Part shown: positions 10,357-19,053 of the stretch, in pieces | How the letters are laid out: each line of letters begins with the position of its first letter | How positions within the stretch are numbered: position 1 is the first letter of the stretch | DNA from: an uncultured Bacteroidota bacterium | Lineage (GTDB): Bacteria; Bacteroidota; Bacteroidia; Chitinophagales; Chitinophagaceae | Length of the DNA: 64,000 bases | Reading direction: 5' to 3' | NCBI GenBank assembly: GCA_903853805.1 | Contig: CAINUN010000100.1 | Span: 18,650 to 82,649 of the forward strand | Notes under the pieces: model-generated | Database searches by the model: none | What the model was told of the DNA's origin: nothing | The model's input: only the letters and a program-made list of their open reading frames with translations | Program-made: the position numbers and the translations under genes

Positions 10357-10701
10357 TTATACCGAAAATGATTGTCCACAACCGCAAGTGCTGCTTGCAT
10401 TCGGATTTTGAAAAACAAAACCACGAGCGTTCAGTCCATCTTCAAAATTCACCTGCATGCCAAAAAGGTAAATGCTGTGTGCTTTTTTCATCAATACTTG
10501 AATGCCATCAATGTCATACACTTCGTCATCCGATTCTTTTTTATCGAAGCCTAGCATATAACTCATGCCTGAACAGCCACCACCTTTAACTCCAATTCTT
10601 AAGAGGGTTTCTTTATCAAAATCAGTAGCGTTCATTAAACGTTTTACTTCATTCACTGCGTTTGCAGTAAGGCTAATAGGGCTTTCCAAAATTGTTTCCA
10701 T
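10357..10701 (-). CDS. Iron-sulfur cluster assembly accessory protein (HesB/IscA family)
   Basis: LRIGVKGGGCSGMSYMLGFD...NPNASSTCGCGQSF conserved cysteines. Confidence 0.9.
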   Translation of the reverse strand: METILESPISLTANAVNEVKRLMNATDFDKETLLRIGVKGGGCSGMSYMLGFDKKESDDEVYDIDGIQVLMKKAHSIYLFGMQVNFEDGLNARGFVFQNPNASSTCGCGQSFSV

Positions 10702-10822
10702 AAAATATTTTCTAAATGAATAATTGTCACAAAAGTACTGTAGATTGAAGGCTTACCAAAAGTGTTTCTCGATTACTAAATAACTATAACAATTGTTGTC
10801 TTCTATCTTTCGGAACATTCTT

Positions 10823-10830
10823 TACATTTG
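10823..10830 (+). promoter_or_regulatory. Candidate Bacteroidota -7 box TACATTTG upstream of frr
   Basis: Matches TAnnTTTG ~20 nt before the frr ATG; the -33 element is not clearly placed. Confidence 0.4.
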
Positions 10831-10849
10831 CGCTCTCAAAACGTAATTT

Positions 10850-11413
10850 ATGAGCGAGGTTTTAGAAAAAATAATTGACAACGCTGGCGATCATATGAAG
10901 AAGGCAATCAGTCACCTTGAAACTGAACTTTCAAAAATCAGGGCTGGTAAAGCTAATCCTGTTATTCTTGACGGTATTCATGTGGATTATTATGGTGCAC
11001 CTACAGCCTTAAGCCAAGTTGCAAATGTCACTGTTGCAGATGCACGCACACTTTCCATTCAGCCTTGGGAGAAAAATATGCTTCACGCTATCGAAAAAGC
11101 AATTATCGCTTCAAATATTGGCTTGAATCCTCAAAATGACGGTAATATTATTCGTCTATTCTTGCCTCCTCTTACCGAAGAGCGTCGTAAAGAGCTTTGT
11201 AAGAAAGTTAATCAAGAAGGAGAGTTCGCAAAAGTTGCTGTTCGCAATATTCGTAGAGACGCTATAGAAAATATCAAGAAAGAACAGAAAGATGGGCTAA
11301 GCGAAGACGAAGCAAAAAGAGGTGAAACAAGAGTTCAAGGTGTAACAGACAAATACATAGTTCTTGTTGACCAACATTGCAAAGACAAGGATAAAGAGAT
11401 TATGACCATTTAA
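10850..11413 (+). CDS. frr: Ribosome recycling factor
   Basis: LSKIRAGKANPVILDGIHVDYYGAPT, LFLPPLTEERRKEL, VRNIRRDA. Confidence 0.96.
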   Translation: MSEVLEKIIDNAGDHMKKAISHLETELSKIRAGKANPVILDGIHVDYYGAPTALSQVANVTVADARTLSIQPWEKNMLHAIEKAIIASNIGLNPQNDGNIIRLFLPPLTEERRKELCKKVNQEGEFAKVAVRNIRRDAIENIKKEQKDGLSEDEAKRGETRVQGVTDKYIVLVDQHCKDKDKEIMTI

Positions 11414-11436
11414 TAGTAGGGTTTCATGAAGATAAT

Positions 11437-11471
11437 AACAAGCAGACTGATGAAGATTCAGTCTGCTTGTT
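11437..11471 (+). terminator. Rho-independent terminator of frr
   Basis: AACAAGCAGACTGA-N7-TCAGTCTGCTTGTT perfect 14-bp stem followed by T-run. Confidence 0.9.
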
Positions 11472-11491
11472 TTTTATCTCCCCAAAAAAAA

Positions 11492-11522
11492 TTTGCTTGA
11501 AAACAATTATGCCTTACTTTTG
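11492..11522 (+). promoter_or_regulatory. Bacteroidota promoter of rpsT: TTTG-N19-TACTTTTG
   Basis: Exact match to the -33/-7 consensus (TTTG, 19-nt spacer, TAnnTTTG), ~30 nt before the rpsT ATG. Confidence 0.75.
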
Positions 11523-11551
11523 CCATCCTTTTAAAAAATACAAGAGTATAA

Positions 11552-11803
11552 ATGGCAAATCATAAAGCAACCAGAAAAGATGTTCGTCAGAGTGCAAAAC
11601 GTCGTGAGCGTAACCGTTATTATGGTAAAACTACCCGTAACGCTATCCGTAATCTTTTAGCTTCCGATAAAACTGAAGCAGTTGCTTCTTTACCTAAAGT
11701 TATTTCAATGATTGACAAATTAGCTAAGCGTAATGTCATTCATAAAAATAAAGCAAGCAACATTAAATCAGGTATTGTTAAGCGCATTAATGCTCTAGCA
11801 TAA
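11552..11803 (+). CDS. rpsT: 30S ribosomal protein S20
   Basis: [35 protein letters not shown]...[17 protein letters not shown]. Confidence 0.95.
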   Translation: MANHKATRKDVRQSAKRRERNRYYGKTTRNAIRNLLASDKTEAVASLPKVISMIDKLAKRNVIHKNKASNIKSGIVKRINALA

Positions 11804-11825
11804 CTAAGATTTCTGAAAATATTAT

Positions 11826-11850
11826 AAACCACCTTCGAAAGAGGTGGTTT
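11826..11850 (+). terminator. Terminator of rpsT
   Basis: AAACCACCT-N7-AGGTGGTTT followed by T-run. Confidence 0.85.
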
Positions 11851-11964
11851 TTTTGCTTCACTTATACTGACTTCTCTAAAAACACTAAAAAATGTGTTTT
11901 GAAAGAATACTCTTTCTTGTAAAATCAATTTCATCTTAAATTTGTCGCCAATTAATAATTATCT

Positions 11965-13617
11965 ATGTTCCCAAGACTAATTTCATTTCTCTTATTGTTT
12001 CCTTCTTGTTTTGCTTTTGCACAAACAAAAATTCTATTTGATGCTACCAAAGCTGAAACTGCTGGACAGGCAGATTGGATTATTGACGCTGACCAATGGA
12101 ATTTAAACTGGAACCCTAATGCTTATACAAACGCAAGTAATTGGCATAGTAATGCTCAAAAAATTCCAATTCCTGCTCAAAGTGGCATAATGGCAACTAC
12201 CAATGAAAATTTTTGGGTTGGTGGCATTTCTGCTTGGGCGGTAGATTGTGCCAAAAAAGGTTATACCGTTGAAACGCTTCCTTGGAATGGGCAAATTACT
12301 TATGGCAATGCCAGCAATCTTCAAGACTTGAGCAATTACAAAGTCTATATTGTTTGCGAACCGAACATAATGTTTTCAGCTGCTGAAAAAACAGCCATCA
12401 TGCAGTTTGTTCAAAATGGGGGAGGGCTATTTATGGTTTCCGACCACACCGTAAGTGATAGAAACGGCGATGGCGATGATTCTCCTGCTATTTGGAATAA
12501 CTTGATGACTAATAATTCAGTGCAAAACAATCCTTTTGGCATCACCTTCGATTTGCAAAATTTCTCAGGGACTTATTCAAACTTAGCCTCTTCGCTTTCT
12601 GCCTCCGATTCTATCCTTCATGGTACTATGGGAAACGTTACCAAAGTGCAGTGGGCTAATGGTACTTCTATGACTTTATCTACTACCAATAATCCTACTG
12701 TAAAAGCAGTGGTTTATAAAACAGGTACAAGTGGAAATACCAATGTGCTCTTTGCTTATGCACGTTATGGCAATGGAAAAGTATGTGCTATTGGCGATAG
12801 TTCACCATGTGATGATGGAACTGGCAATCCGAGTAGCAATCTTACGCTTTACAATGGTTATTTTACCGATGCAGCAGGCAATCATCAAAGACTGTTGATG
12901 AATGCTACTATTTGGTTGGCTACAGCAAATCCTACTTCTGTTACGGCAACGATTACCGCAACAGGAAATACTTCTTTTTGCCAGGGAGGAACAGTATTGT
13001 TAAATGCAAATACAGGAACAGGATATACTTATCAGTGGCGACTCAATGGTACTGTTATTCCCGGTGCTACTAATTCATCTTACACTGTTTCTCAAGCAGG
13101 AAATTACACTGTTACTATTAATAGCACTGCTAACTCTAATGTAATTGCTGTTGTTGTTTTTTCAACACCAACACCAACAGTTGTCAATACTTCCAACACT
13201 TTAAGTGCAAGTGGCGGACCTTATGCTGCTTACGCTTGGTATTTGAATGGAACTGCTATAGCAGGGGCAACAAATGCCACTTATCTTGCTACTCAAAATG
13301 GCACCTACAAAGTAAATGTGACGACCACAGATGGTTGCACGGGTTTTTCGCCCAATTTAAATGTGACTTTGGTGGGTATTGATGATGTGAACGGAAATAA
13401 GATTGCTATTCATCCTAATCCTACAAAAAATCTGATTCAAATTGATGGCTTAGTGCCTGCAACCATAATGGTTTTTTCTTTAGAAGGAAAATTGGTTGCC
13501 GAGGTTCATCAAAAAAACATGGTTTCGCTTGTTGATTTGCCCAATGGCATTTATCAGTTATCCATTTTTGATGCTAATAACAATTTGCTTTTGAACGAAA
13601 AGATTGTGAAAGAATAA
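11965..13617 (+). CDS. Secreted protein with GATase-like N-terminal domain, Ig-like domains and T9SS type A sorting domain
   Basis: Signal peptide; YKVYIVCEPNIMFSAAEKTAIMQFVQNGGGLFMVSDH; Ig-like TGYTYQWRLNGTVIPGAT; C-terminal IAIHPNPTKNLIQIDG...PNGIYQLSIFDANNNLLLNEKIVKE. Confidence 0.8.
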   Translation: MFPRLISFLLLFPSCFAFAQTKILFDATKAETAGQADWIIDADQWNLNWNPNAYTNASNWHSNAQKIPIPAQSGIMATTNENFWVGGISAWAVDCAKKGYTVETLPWNGQITYGNASNLQDLSNYKVYIVCEPNIMFSAAEKTAIMQFVQNGGGLFMVSDHTVSDRNGDGDDSPAIWNNLMTNNSVQNNPFGITFDLQNFSGTYSNLASSLSASDSILHGTMGNVTKVQWANGTSMTLSTTNNPTVKAVVYKTGTSGNTNVLFAYARYGNGKVCAIGDSSPCDDGTGNPSSNLTLYNGYFTDAAGNHQRLLMNATIWLATANPTSVTATITATGNTSFCQGGTVLLNANTGTGYTYQWRLNGTVIPGATNSSYTVSQAGNYTVTINSTANSNVIAVVVFSTPTPTVVNTSNTLSASGGPYAAYAWYLNGTAIAGATNATYLATQNGTYKVNVTTTDGCTGFSPNLNVTLVGIDDVNGNKIAIHPNPTKNLIQIDGLVPATIMVFSLEGKLVAEVHQKNMVSLVDLPNGIYQLSIFDANNNLLLNEKIVKE

Positions 13618-13635
13618 GAAGCAATCAATTTGGGT

Positions 13636-13674
13636 AAAATGGGTAAATGGTTCAATAGGCTGTTTACCCATTTT
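13636..13674 (+). terminator. Terminator hairpin after the T9SS gene
   Basis: AAAATGGGTAAA-N15-TTTACCCATTTT 12-bp perfect stem. Confidence 0.75.
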
Positions 13675-13695
13675 TCCTTTAAACCAAAAAACAAA

Positions 13696-13965
13696 TTAAT
13701 AATGTCCTTTGCAAGACACAAGTATGATATGCTCTTCTGTAACTTTATAGATAAGCCTGTGTTCCGAGTCTATTCTTCTGCTCTAATAGCCTTGATAATT
13801 TGATTTGAGTGGTTCAGGTTTGCCAGTTCCCGAAAATGGAGTTCTCGCAGCTTCGTCGGCAAGGTCAAAAATTCTTTGCATTATTTTTCGGTTATTCACC
13901 AACCAAAACTGAAAATCTTCCCAGAACTTTTGCTCAATCAGCAATTTTCTATTTGCCATAAGCAA
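13696..13965 (-). pseudogene. Txe/YoeB-family toxin with in-frame TAG (at 13783-13785) replacing the conserved Trp
   Basis: Minus-strand read-through: ...GKPEPLKSNYQGY*SRRIDSEHRLIYKVTEEHIILVSCKGHY then TAA at 13696-13698. Family consensus is QGxWSRRIxxEHRLVY...CxGHY. Confidence 0.85.
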
Positions 13966-14155
13966 ACTTTTTCAGTTCACTCCATTCCATGGTTCTGAGG
14001 TCGGCAGTACTGCTTTCAATTCTATCCATTGCTGCCTGAATTTTCTCCTGTTCGCTTGCTACTTTTTCTTGTTCTGCTTTTATGCCTAGCACCCTTGCCA
14101 TTTCAAGCAAAAGATTCAATTTGTCATTCGGTACATCATGCAAAACGAGGTTCAT
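13949..14155 (-). CDS. Putative cognate antitoxin (small upstream ORF overlapping the toxin start)
   Basis: 68-aa ORF overlapping the YoeB start, same strand; typical TA order. No recognised DNA-binding motif. Confidence 0.55.
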   Translation of the reverse strand: MNLVLHDVPNDKLNLLLEMARVLGIKAEQEKVASEQEKIQAAMDRIESSTADLRTMEWSELKKFAYGK

Positions 14156-14416
14156 AAATCTTCTTTTTTAGTGCTACAAAAATAAGGTAATTGGTTTAGC
14201 TATTGATCAACTTCCCCACCCCCCAAACTTCCCCATTTTTCCTTTCTGCGCAAGCATTTTTTTTAAGAAAATTTCCCGAATCATGCTAATCGCTAACTAT
14301 GTAAATAGAAATCAATCTAAACTTCCCCATTTTCTTTTTATTCCAAAACAAATAACCGCCAAGCAATGTGCTTTTGCATGATTTTGTTTGAGTATTGTTT
14401 TTGCTTTGCTTCTTAT

Positions 14417-14456
14417 TTTACTAAAATCTAGTAAAACTTTACTAGATTTTAGTAAA
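14417..14456. repeat. Perfect 19-bp inverted repeat with 2-nt spacer
   Basis: TTTACTAAAATCTAGTAAA-AC-TTTACTAGATTTTAGTAAA; each arm itself contains TTTACTA/TAGTAAA. Confidence 0.95.
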
Positions 14457-14604
14457 TACTTTATACATTTTTATAAAACATTATCAATCATTTATAAAGT
14501 TTTGTCTTTAAGGAATAAAAATTTATTCATTTTTAGTAAAATTTTGTTTAAAATTTTATATACTTTGCTTAATTTAGCTAAAGTTTTAATTAAATCAACT
14601 AAAA

Positions 14605-15096
14605 ATGGCGCTGAAGAACATCACCAACAATCATATTCCCAACAATGTGCGGGCGCAGGTAACCGATTTGCTACAACAAGCAACCGCTTTGCTAAAACCT
14701 TATTGCGCCAACCTCAACAATGCCGACCGAAAGAAACTGAAGGGCTTGAGTGGCAAGAAAAAACACATGGTGCAGCGCATCATTGACATCCGCAACGGTG
14801 ACCATAGCCTCGGTTGTCCTGATGTGGATTGGGATGAAATGTTGCTTGATTGGAGCGACCGTACTTTTTTGGAAGAAACCGAAATGAAAGCCAACATTGT
14901 TTATAGAATGTGTTCTTCACAACGCATGTTGTCGGATGCGGATTGCTTGAACAATGCACGCACCGATTATCGACACACGGTCTATAAATTCACGAATGGC
15001 GGCAATACCAAGGGATGGGATTTAAAATACAATGAGTTGAAAGAGTTTATGCCGCGCACGGGCATTAAAGGGAAAAAGAAGAAAGAAAGGGAATAG
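14605..15096 (+). CDS. Hypothetical protein
   Basis: 163-aa basic ORF with coding-like composition, preceded by a ~200-bp extremely AT-rich region. Confidence 0.6.
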   Translation: MALKNITNNHIPNNVRAQVTDLLQQATALLKPYCANLNNADRKKLKGLSGKKKHMVQRIIDIRNGDHSLGCPDVDWDEMLLDWSDRTFLEETEMKANIVYRMCSSQRMLSDADCLNNARTDYRHTVYKFTNGGNTKGWDLKYNELKEFMPRTGIKGKKKKERE

Positions 15097-15244
15097 TAGT
15101 TTTTGCGTGTTGCTGTGTATTTGTTTTTTTAAAAAAAAACCGTAGGAACAAAAAAACACAAAGACCTCTTTACAACTTTGCGCCTTCGCGCCTCTGCTGT
15201 AAAAAAGCTCTGTGTTTTATTGCCACTTAGTAAAAAATGAACCG

Positions 15245-16594
15245 TTATTTTTTTTGCACAACAACCTTTTGAGTTGTTTTAAAATCGCCATTATAAATCT
15301 TGGCGAAGTAAATGCCTTCATGCAATGTTTGTGTATCGAAATAAGCAAGACTACTGCCTTTTGCAAGTGTGGTTTGTGCAACTGTTTTTCCTGTAAGGTC
15401 AATGAGGTCAATGGTCAAATCGTATTGAACAAGGTTGCCCGCTTGAATCAAAATCATATCGCTCGTAGGATTGGGATAAACAGTAAATGATAATTGATTG
15501 AAAGCAGTTTCGTTGATGCCTGTTGGTGTATAAATCGTAGTGGATTCGGTAACTGAAGTTACTTTTCGGTTAGCCCAATTGCCATAAAAAGTTTTGCCAA
15601 CAGCATAAGGATAAGCAGAATTCCAATTGGCATCTACTGTGCAGAAATAGGCATAAGTGCCCGCAGGATATTCGGGCGTTACACAAAAACGTCCGTTATG
15701 AACATCTAAATAATCGCTTTGACCTGTATGAGCAATGAACTCATAATCTTCAATGAAATAACCCAAAGGATAAGTGGTGTTTACGGCAGGACCTGCTGTA
15801 ACGGTATTGCCCGAAGCATCTGTTGTTCTTGCAGTAATGTTTCTCAATTGATAGCTCGATTTGATGCGCACAATGCCACCTGTTCCATCAGCGTTTTTAA
15901 AACCATAAGCACCATAAATAGGATAGCCATCATACGCGAAACCAATAAGCGGCGAATGTTGGTTGCTATCAATCACATAAAGTCCGTTAGCATCATAAGG
16001 ATTACAAACAGTAGAAGTCACATTGATGTCGAATTTAAATGCAGAAGGGTTTTGATGATGATGATAATTGCCGTTTGCAGGATGACCTTTTGAACAATCG
16101 AAACCAGCTTTCTCTGCACGAATAGCATCGCGATTCCAAACCAAATCACCTTGTCCACCAATAGGTCCACCAGCTAAAGCACTTGTAGCGTTTTTCCAAG
16201 ACACACCATCACGGCTATCAAACAAAGCAACGCCGTTTATGAACACACCTATGTTGCCCATTGTTGTGGCTTTAAGCGTTCCCGTATTAGGTGTTGGATT
16301 CAATGGAAAACTGAAAATAGCATTTTGGTTTTGTGCAATAGAAGGATTGCCATCAAGAAAAGGTCCTGTAGGATAAGAAGGAATTCCTTTGGTAGTGACG
16401 TAAACAAAGTTGGTAGAATACTCTACTTTTTGGCAATTGACGAGTGTGTTATTGCTCACAGGCGTTGGGTTGCCATTGACGTAATAAGTGCCAAGCACTG
16501 TTGTGTTTTGCAGCCAAGAAGTGATAGCTGGACTTTGCGCTTGAACTGTTGATGAAAGCAGTAAGCAAGCAATGATTTTTTTTAGTGAGTGCAT
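15245..16594 (-). CDS. YHYH-domain protein with T9SS type A sorting domain
   Basis: HPANGNYHHHQNPSAF, GFAYDGYPIYGAYG, LDVHNGRFCVTPEYPAGTYAYF; C-terminal VYPNPTSDMILIQAG...GIYFAKIYNGDFKTTQKVVVQKK. Confidence 0.85.
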   Translation of the reverse strand: MHSLKKIIACLLLSSTVQAQSPAITSWLQNTTVLGTYYVNGNPTPVSNNTLVNCQKVEYSTNFVYVTTKGIPSYPTGPFLDGNPSIAQNQNAIFSFPLNPTPNTGTLKATTMGNIGVFINGVALFDSRDGVSWKNATSALAGGPIGGQGDLVWNRDAIRAEKAGFDCSKGHPANGNYHHHQNPSAFKFDINVTSTVCNPYDANGLYVIDSNQHSPLIGFAYDGYPIYGAYGFKNADGTGGIVRIKSSYQLRNITARTTDASGNTVTAGPAVNTTYPLGYFIEDYEFIAHTGQSDYLDVHNGRFCVTPEYPAGTYAYFCTVDANWNSAYPYAVGKTFYGNWANRKVTSVTESTTIYTPTGINETAFNQLSFTVYPNPTSDMILIQAGNLVQYDLTIDLIDLTGKTVAQTTLAKGSSLAYFDTQTLHEGIYFAKIYNGDFKTTQKVVVQKK

Positions 16595-16627
16595 AAGTGG
16601 TGTTTTAAAATGGTTATAAATTAATGG

Positions 16628-17644
16628 TTAGAAAAATTCTTTAGGAAATTGATGATGAGTGTTGAAAACAAAACTAGAGTCGTTGAGCGTCATCAAAAAA
16701 GCTATAAGATCTGCCTTATCATCCGAGGATAAATGAATGCCGTTTTTTAGCTCTTTTGAAAGATTGGGATGAGGCTGAATGTTGTTGGTGTAATGATTTA
16801 AAACTTGTCCGAGTTTTTTAAACCTACCGTCGTGCATGTAAGGAAAAGTGTAACGCAAATTTCTCAAGGAAGGTACTTTGAATACTAAACTATCCACCGA
16901 AAGATGTGTAATTCTATTCTTGCCAAAATCATTTAAAGTAGTATCAACAGACAAACCATTACACTCAAATTGCTCATTGGTAAAAAGAGGCTCGGTATGA
17001 CAAGCATTGCAATTTTGAAGAAACAACTGATAACCCTTATTTTCTTGTTCTGAAAAACTGTTTTTTCCTTGCCTTACCTCATCATACTTTGAATGATTGC
17101 TCACCAACGTCAACTGAAATTGCGCCAATGCTTTTAATAAATTTTCACCAGTAATTGCACTGTCTTTAAATGCTTTGAAAAATAAAGATGGATATCGAGA
17201 ACTGCTTTGTAGTTTTTCAACTAAATGATTAATGTTTTCTCCCATTTCTTTTGGGTGACTGATGGGTGCCAATGCTTGCACATCCAAATGATTGATGGCA
17301 CCATCCCACATAAAATCATGTTGCCAAGCAAGGTTAAATAATGCAGGGGCATTGCGATTGCCTATGGAATCGAAAATTCCATGACTGAGTGAATGGTCGG
17401 TATGAGCAAATGCATTGTAGGGTGAATGACAAGAGGCGCAAGAAACTTTTCCATCAATAGAAAGTAAAGGATCGAAAAACAACACTCTTCCTAGCAAAAC
17501 CTTTTCCTTAGTCAATGGGTTTTTTTTGAAATCGTAAGAAGGCTTAGGGAAATAATTAGGCGCATGAAATAGCGATTGAACTTCATTGTTAAATGCAGTC
17601 AACAAGACAAAAGCAAAAAGCAATATCAACAAATGCTTCATCAT
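16628..17644 (-). CDS. Diheme cytochrome c peroxidase / MauG family protein (MbnH-like)
   Basis: LGRVLFFDPLLSIDGKVSCASCHSPYNAFAH, NRNAPALFNLAW, MWDG, NCNACHTEPLFTN, two CxxCH; overlaps the upstream MbnP-like gene by ATGA. Confidence 0.85.
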   Translation of the reverse strand: MMKHLLILLFAFVLLTAFNNEVQSLFHAPNYFPKPSYDFKKNPLTKEKVLLGRVLFFDPLLSIDGKVSCASCHSPYNAFAHTDHSLSHGIFDSIGNRNAPALFNLAWQHDFMWDGAINHLDVQALAPISHPKEMGENINHLVEKLQSSSRYPSLFFKAFKDSAITGENLLKALAQFQLTLVSNHSKYDEVRQGKNSFSEQENKGYQLFLQNCNACHTEPLFTNEQFECNGLSVDTTLNDFGKNRITHLSVDSLVFKVPSLRNLRYTFPYMHDGRFKKLGQVLNHYTNNIQPHPNLSKELKNGIHLSSDDKADLIAFLMTLNDSSFVFNTHHQFPKEFF

Positions 17645-18357
17645 GGTGCAATAGAAAAACAGGTTTTGAAAATAGATGAAAGGTGAACCGCTTGTTTACT
17701 TGGCGACATTACTTCAGGATGTTCAACCAAACTTGATTGTTCCAATAGTTCTTTTAAATCGACAACAACTACAATGTCCTTTTTAGTAGTGCATCGCAAT
17801 TTGATTTCTTGAATCGTAGTATTCGGATATTTATAGCCGCCAATATGCCATTGAAAAGCATGATTACGTGTTTTGCAGATGGGACTTGTTCCCTCTATTT
17901 TAAAATTGATATAGCCACTTTGCCAAGTCCAATACATGCCTTTTGTTGGGTCTAAGTCACCTCCAAATGCACCCGAAACATTGGTTGCACTATCAATGCC
18001 TATACTAAACCCAACTTCATCAAATTCATTTTTCACAGAAACATGAAAAGACATTTTTTCATCCCAATCCATCAAATGGAAACTGTTGGTTTCTTCAAAA
18101 ACTTTCTTTCCGCTCTTGTAAAAATAAATTTTGCTTACATAAAATTTTAAGGTGCTAATACTGATGTTTTCGTGTGCATTTTCAGCATATTGTGAACTGT
18201 CTTTAATTATACGTTCATTTTCTAAATAAGGTAAAAATGAAATTGTTTTTACCTGAGCCCCTAATGAAACTGAAATAACTTGCAGTATCATTAACAAGGC
18301 GACGGAATTTGCTTTTTTACTAAAAGCATTAATGTGATGTGATAATAATGAATGCAA
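17641..18357 (-). CDS. MbnP-like copper-binding protein
   Basis: ENISISTLKFYVSKIYF, MYWTWQSGYINFKIEGTSPICKTRNHAFQWHIGGY; MbnP-family motifs next to an MbnH-like gene. Confidence 0.8.
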   Translation of the reverse strand: MHSLLSHHINAFSKKANSVALLMILQVISVSLGAQVKTISFLPYLENERIIKDSSQYAENAHENISISTLKFYVSKIYFYKSGKKVFEETNSFHLMDWDEKMSFHVSVKNEFDEVGFSIGIDSATNVSGAFGGDLDPTKGMYWTWQSGYINFKIEGTSPICKTRNHAFQWHIGGYKYPNTTIQEIKLRCTTKKDIVVVVDLKELLEQSSLVEHPEVMSPSKQAVHLSSIFKTCFSIAP

Positions 18358-18880
18358 ACGAGTGAGTGGTTGTTGACTCTAAGGTAAATTCTAATGTTAA
18401 TATTGATGAGTAAAAAACGATAAACGAGTAGTATTATGCTTATAATGCGTATTGTTATATTTGAATAGAACGCAAAATGTCGCTTTAAGGATTCATTGAG
18501 TTATGCTCATTCCAGCTTTTTTCGAGTTGCTTTTTCCATTAAATATTCCTAGAATCCTTTTTTCTTTGATAATAAATGATAATCAGTTCGAGTTTATTAG
18601 TCGATAATTTTTGTTTTATTTGAAGTTTGGGATTGTTGTGTTTAATATATTCAGTATTAACCTTCACTTAAATAGTTATAGAACAGCTAAGAAGCAATTG
18701 TTTCTTATCAAAATATTGATAATTGAAACATAGACTACATGCAAATGGCTTGTTAACAATATGTAAATCAGTTGTTAACGAACGATGTTTTTTTGTAAGT
18801 AAAACACGTCATTAACATCTTGCATTAGATTTCAATAACGAAGTCATAACATTCGTCTCCATTCTCTCCTTATATACAGA

Positions 18881-18908
18881 AAAGAGCCCTATTCTTAGGG
18901 CTTTTTTT
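18881..18908 (+). terminator. Terminator-like hairpin without an obvious upstream gene
   Basis: AAAGAGCCCTATTCTTAGGGCTTTTTTT in the long gap between MbnP and yfhO. Confidence 0.75.
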
Positions 18909-19053
18909 GCGTCCATTACTTTTCTCTCTTAAACTATACTTGTTGTTATGCTTGTTTGATGTTTTTATTATTTTCATCGAGTTTCTCTTTGCAGAAATTT
19001 TCCTTTCTCAAGACCTGAGAACGATTATTTTTGTTTCTTATTAAAAACTAGCT

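Noticed and set aside
14388-14786. 132-aa + strand ORF starting MSIVFALLLILLKSSKTLL
   Set aside because: Low-complexity translation of the AT-rich leader, then overlaps ORF 14605 in another frame.
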